DNA of 64,000 nucleotides from CAIQQQ01 sp040399685. Lineage in GTDB: Bacteria; Pseudomonadota; Alphaproteobacteria; Acetobacterales; Acetobacteraceae. Shown here in pieces: positions 60,544 through 64,000 of this stretch; within the stretch, counting starts at the first letter, position 1; every line of letters begins with the position of its first letter. The stretch covers positions 3,229 to 67,228 of the forward strand of contig JBBART010000026.1 in assembly GCA_040399685.1 (NCBI GenBank). Reading direction: 5' to 3'. The notes under the pieces were generated by a model. The model saw only the letters and a program-made list of their open reading frames with translations. It did no database searches and was not told the DNA's origin. A program made the position numbers and the translations under genes.

Positions 60544-62250
60544 ATGAAGCCCAAAACGCAGAACGATGCTGGCAAGTCCGGCCGCACCTGGCTTGCCGCC
60601 CAAACCGCTGCCGGCCGGCGCGCGGCATTGCCGCTGGTGGCGACGGGATTGCTCAACACCCTGCTCGCCGCCGCCCAGGCATTCTGCACCGCCCTCCTGC
60701 TGGCGGATCTGCTGACCGCCTCGCCCGAATCGCCTTTGCTCCCGGCCCTCGGTTTCGCAGCACTCGCACTGATGCGCGCCGGCTCCGGCATCGCCACCGA
60801 GGGTCTCGCCTTCCGCATCGGTGCTGCCGCAAGACGCAGGCTACGGTCAGATGCCCTCGCCCGCCTGCTCGCCGCCGGGCCGCAATTGCTGCGCACCGCC
60901 CATTCCACCGCCCTCGCCGCGGTGGTGGTGGACCGGGTGGAAGCGCTGGACGGCTTCTTCGCCCGCTGGCTGCCGGCCTCGGTGCTGGCAATGGCCGCGC
61001 CCGCCATGCTGGCCGTGCTGGTGCTGGCGCTCGACCCCACCGCCGCCCTGGTGCTGGCGCTGTGCGCGGCCGTCGTGCCGGTGGCCATGGCGCTGTCCGG
61101 CATCGGCGCCGGCCGCGCCGCAGCACGCCAGTTCACTGCCATGACCCGCCTGCAAACCCGCTTCCTCGACCGCATGCGCGGCATCGCCACCATTGTGATG
61201 TATGGCCGCATCAATGACGAAGCCGCCGCCCTCGGCGCTGCCGCCGCCGAACTGCGCCAGCGCACCATGCGGGTGCTGCGCATGGCATTCCTGTCCTCGG
61301 CCGCCCTGGACTGCGCCGCTGCTGCCGCCCTCGTCATCCTGGCCCTGCGCGCCGGCCGGCAATTCGCCAACGGCGGATTGGCTACGCCTACCACAGCGTT
61401 GTTCGTGCTGCTGCTGGTGCCCGAATTCTTCGCCCCCCTGCGCGCCTTCAGCGCCGCCTATCAGGACCAGTTCCAGGCCCGCGGCGCCGCCACAGACTTC
61501 GAATCCCTGCCCAAACTGCCCGAGCCCGGGCCGTCATTGGTCATTCGCAATGTCGAGGCGCAAGGCCTGACAGTGGTGTTCGACCATGTGGGCCTCACCT
61601 GGGACGCCACGCGCGGCCCGGTGCTGGAGGATGTCAGCTTCCGCATCGCCGCCGGCGAAACCCTGATCGTCGCCGGCCCCTCCGGCGCCGGCAAATCCAG
61701 CCTGATCGAAATCCTGCTCGGCTTCGTCCGCCCCACCGAGGGCCGCGTGACGCTGAACGGCGCGGACATAGCCGACCTCGTGCCGCAGGCCCTGTCCCGC
61801 CTCACCGCCTGGATCGGCCAACGCCCGGTGCTGTTCGCCGGCTCCCTTCGCGAAAACATCCGCTTCGCCCGCCCCGAGGCCACCGACGACGAAGTGGCCG
61901 ACGCCGCCCATTTCGCCCGCGTCGACAGCTTCGCCGCAGGCCTGCCGCAAGGCCTGGACACCCAGCTGGGCGAGGCCGGCTATGGCCTGTCCGGCGGACA
62001 GGCGCAGCGCGTGGCCATCGCCCGCGCCGTGCTGAAAAACGCGCCGCTGCTGCTGCTCGATGAACCCACCGCCCATCTCGATCCCACCACCGAAGGCGAG
62101 GTGCTCGACAGCCTGCGCCGCCTGACCCTGGGGCGCACCGTCATTCTCGTCAGCCATTCCGCCGCCGCCCATTCCTGGAACCAGGCCTGGGGCGGTCGCC
62201 GCATCGACCTGCGCGGCGGCCGCCTTGTGCAAACGCGCGGTGTCGCATGA
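60544..62250 (+). CDS. cydD: Heterodimeric thiol ABC exporter subunit CydD
   Basis: A 568-residue ABC exporter half with an N-terminal six-helix membrane domain (about 25-310) and a C-terminal ATPase. Walker A is AGPSGAGKSSLIE, the signature is LSGGQAQRVAIARAVL, and Walker B is LLLLDEPTAHLDP. CydDC exports glutathione and cysteine to the periplasm and binds haem, which is needed for cytochrome bd assembly. The ATG at 60544 is chosen over a long upstream extension. Its stop overlaps the cydC start (ATGA). cydAB is not in the window. Confidence 0.93.
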   Translation: MKPKTQNDAGKSGRTWLAAQTAAGRRAALPLVATGLLNTLLAAAQAFCTALLLADLLTASPESPLLPALGFAALALMRAGSGIATEGLAFRIGAAARRRLRSDALARLLAAGPQLLRTAHSTALAAVVVDRVEALDGFFARWLPASVLAMAAPAMLAVLVLALDPTAALVLALCAAVVPVAMALSGIGAGRAAARQFTAMTRLQTRFLDRMRGIATIVMYGRINDEAAALGAAAAELRQRTMRVLRMAFLSSAALDCAAAAALVILALRAGRQFANGGLATPTTALFVLLLVPEFFAPLRAFSAAYQDQFQARGAATDFESLPKLPEPGPSLVIRNVEAQGLTVVFDHVGLTWDATRGPVLEDVSFRIAAGETLIVAGPSGAGKSSLIEILLGFVRPTEGRVTLNGADIADLVPQALSRLTAWIGQRPVLFAGSLRENIRFARPEATDDEVADAAHFARVDSFAAGLPQGLDTQLGEAGYGLSGGQAQRVAIARAVLKNAPLLLLDEPTAHLDPTTEGEVLDSLRRLTLGRTVILVSHSAAAHSWNQAWGGRRIDLRGGRLVQTRGVA

Positions 62251-63866
62251 GCCCGCTGATGCGCATCATCGGCCTCATGCGCGGCCAGACGCTCTGGCTG
62301 TCGCTTGGGCTCCTGATCTCACTGTCCGGCACCCTCACCGCTGTCGCGCTCTCCGGGGCGGCCGGTGCGGTATTCGCCGGCGCCGCCGTTCTGTCCGTGC
62401 CGCTCATGCTGCGTATCCTGGGCCCGCTGCGGGTTCTGCTGCGCTATTTCGAACGGCTGATCACGCATGACGCCCTGTTCCGCGCTCTGGCCGACCTCCG
62501 CGTGTGGTTCTTCCGCGGTCTCGCCACCCGCATGGCCGGTGGCCTTGGCATGCAACGCGCCGGCGACCTGCTGGCACGACTGGTCGGTGACGTAGAGGCG
62601 CAGGACGTTGTCTATATGCGCATCCTGCTGCCGCTGGCCGGGGCCGTGGTGCTGCTGCCGGTGCTGGTGGTGCTGCTGAGCGGCTTTGATATCCACCTCG
62701 CCTTCATCGTGATCGCCTTGTTCATCCTCGCGGCCTTCGTGTTGCCCTGGTACGCCGCACGCGGCGCGCGTGACGGCGGCGCAGCGCTGGCCGAAGCCAT
62801 GGCCGGGCTGCGCGTCTCAGTGCTGGACAGTGTCGCGGGCGTGCGCGAAGTGCGCGCCTTCGCGGCCGAGGGCCGTATGCTGGCCGCCGCCCAGGCGCGT
62901 GAAGCTGGCCTCCTCACCGCCCAACGCCGCGCCATGCAGCGCATGGCCCGCGCCAGTGCCGGCGCGTTTCTCTGCGGCCAAGCCGCCGTGCTGGCCACGC
63001 TCCTCATCGGTCGCACCCACGGCATGCAGGCTATCGCCCTGGTGTTCGTGGTGCTGGCGATGTTCGAGGCCATCGCCCTCCTGCCCCGCGCAGGCGCCCA
63101 GGCCGGACAGGCCGCCGCCGCCGCCGCCCGGGTTCTGGAAGCCGCCGAAGGGCCCATCCTGCTGCCAGACCCAGCCCAACCCGCGCCCATTCCAACCGGC
63201 AGCACCCTGCGCTTTGAAACCGTCACGTTCCGCTGGCAGCCAGACCGGGCGCTGGTGTTCGACGGCCTCTCGCTCGACATCCCCGCCGGCCACCGCGTGG
63301 CCCTGCTCGGCCCGTCCGGTGTCGGAAAATCCAGCCTCGCCGCCCTCATGCTCCGCCTCGCCGCCCCCGAATCCGGCCGCATCCTGCTGGGCGGCACCGA
63401 TATCGCCACCCTCGCCGCCGCCGATCTGCGCACCCGAATCGGCTGGTTGAGCCAAGCCACGCATCTGTTCGACGACACCATCCGCGCCAACCTGCTGCTC
63501 GCCCGACCGACCGCCACCGACGACATGCTGTGGGCCGCCCTCGAACAGGCCCGCATAGCCGACGCCGTGCAGGAATTGCCGGAAGGGCTGGACACCTATC
63601 TCGGCGAAGGCGGATTCCGCTTTTCCGGCGGCCAAGGCCGTCGCCTGGCCCTCGCCCGCGCCCTGCTGTCGCCCGCCAAGATCCTGATCCTGGACGAACC
63701 GTGCGCCGGGCTGGACGCAGAAACCGAACGCGACTTCCTCACCACCCTCAACGCCACCGCCGACAGCCGCACTATCATCCTGATCGCCCACCGCCTCACC
63801 GGCGTGGAACGCCTGGACCGTATTTTCCGCCTGTCCGGCGGCCGCGCGGTGGCGGCGGCCGGCTGA
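62247..63866 (+). CDS. cydC: Heterodimeric thiol ABC exporter subunit CydC
   Basis: A 539-residue partner of CydD with six membrane helices (about 15-300), including the conserved RVLLRYFERLITHDALFRALADLRVWFF near residue 64 (parts LRYFERLITHDALFRAL and LRVWFFRGL seen). The ATPase domain has GPSGVGKSSLAALML, the signature FSGGQGRRLALARALL and LILDEPCAGLDAETE. It is 4-bp overlapped with cydD and ends just before a partial repeat. Confidence 0.93.
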   Translation: MSPLMRIIGLMRGQTLWLSLGLLISLSGTLTAVALSGAAGAVFAGAAVLSVPLMLRILGPLRVLLRYFERLITHDALFRALADLRVWFFRGLATRMAGGLGMQRAGDLLARLVGDVEAQDVVYMRILLPLAGAVVLLPVLVVLLSGFDIHLAFIVIALFILAAFVLPWYAARGARDGGAALAEAMAGLRVSVLDSVAGVREVRAFAAEGRMLAAAQAREAGLLTAQRRAMQRMARASAGAFLCGQAAVLATLLIGRTHGMQAIALVFVVLAMFEAIALLPRAGAQAGQAAAAAARVLEAAEGPILLPDPAQPAPIPTGSTLRFETVTFRWQPDRALVFDGLSLDIPAGHRVALLGPSGVGKSSLAALMLRLAAPESGRILLGGTDIATLAAADLRTRIGWLSQATHLFDDTIRANLLLARPTATDDMLWAALEQARIADAVQELPEGLDTYLGEGGFRFSGGQGRRLALARALLSPAKILILDEPCAGLDAETERDFLTTLNATADSRTIILIAHRLTGVERLDRIFRLSGGRAVAAAG

Positions 63867-63883
63867 AGGCTTCGGAAGGAAGT

Positions 63884-63945
63884 GTTCTTTTTTATAAAAA
63901 AGAACCAAAAAATTTCATACATTTAGGCGCGTGTCGCACCACGCC
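63884..63945. repeat. Partial copy 5 of the dispersed hairpin repeat
   Basis: The hairpin 63884-63905 (GTTCTTTTTT / AAAAAAGAAC) is followed by CAAAAAATTTCATACATTTAG and a decayed GC core near 63926-63945. No second hairpin appears before the window ends, although only 55 bases remain. It lies 17 bp after cydC. The rest to 64000 shows no gene. Confidence 0.75.
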
Positions 63946-64000
63946 CCTAGAGCGCGTTGACATTCGGGGTTCCGGCTCGGATCGAAATCTGATTCAAGCT

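Noticed and set aside
19920..63945. CRISPR array or integron from the recurring repeats
   Set aside because: Copies are about 4-17 kb apart, with no spacer-repeat periodicity and no cas or integrase genes.

Overview
The window is 64 kb of a GC-rich alphaproteobacterial chromosome, most likely Acetobacteraceae/Rhodospirillales. This is inferred from the order rpmH-rnpA-yidD-yidC-engB-argB, the Hsp20-DUF1150 pair, the GGDEF-DUF2336 pair, an FeS-type photolyase, and a (broken) Hint-domain protein of a kind common in that family. It is almost entirely core chromosome: dense, with many 1-4 bp stop/start overlaps. I saw no insertion sequence, prophage, CRISPR array, tRNA or rRNA.

Layout. 1-6 kb: a translationally chained minus-strand operon (DUF6134 protein, FeS photolyase, SDR) opposite sixA, a CHAD protein and a degenerate staphylococcal-nuclease-like protein; then an hsp20-DUF1150 pair with a possible RNA thermometer. 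6-11.5 kb: def-fmt-truA (+) facing dapD-dapE and two paralogous membrane proteins (-). 11.6-18.7 kb: diguanylate cyclase plus DUF2336 protein (+), then argB, engB, yidC, yidD, rnpA and rpmH (-). 18.7-26 kb: patatin with a small kinase-like protein (+), then the cell-shape operon mreB-mreC-mreD-mrdA-rodA (-). 25.8-30.6 kb: a wrecked Hint-domain gene, leuA with a candidate leucine attenuator, a hydroxyacid dehydrogenase and an MgtC-family protein. 30.8-36.3 kb: miaA-ilvI-ilvN-ilvC-mltA (-). 36.3-43 kb: serB, an acyltransferase, a lipoprotein, and a divergent EF-P cluster (phzF-epmA versus epmB-efp) followed by an inositol-monophosphatase gene. 43-47.7 kb: an OmpA-like protein, a MotA/ExbB-like channel, a MotB-like coiled-coil protein and a transglutaminase. 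47.8-53.6 kb: sdhE-mfd divergent from recG. 53.7-59 kb: a Gld-type ABC exporter with accessory proteins, a NUDIX hydrolase and a flavin reductase. 59-64 kb: an MFS transporter divergent from cydDC.

The most notable unexplained structure is a dispersed ~122-bp imperfect palindrome, present in four complete copies and one partial copy. Two A/T-rich hairpins flank a GC-rich palindrome. All four complete copies lie between convergent genes. Every other convergent pair in the window overlaps or is separated by only 11 bp, which suggests a mobile or domesticated bidirectional terminator. Other leads are the candidate leuA attenuator, the hsp20 RNA thermometer, the four ochre codons in the Hint pseudogene and the non-flagellar stator-like module.
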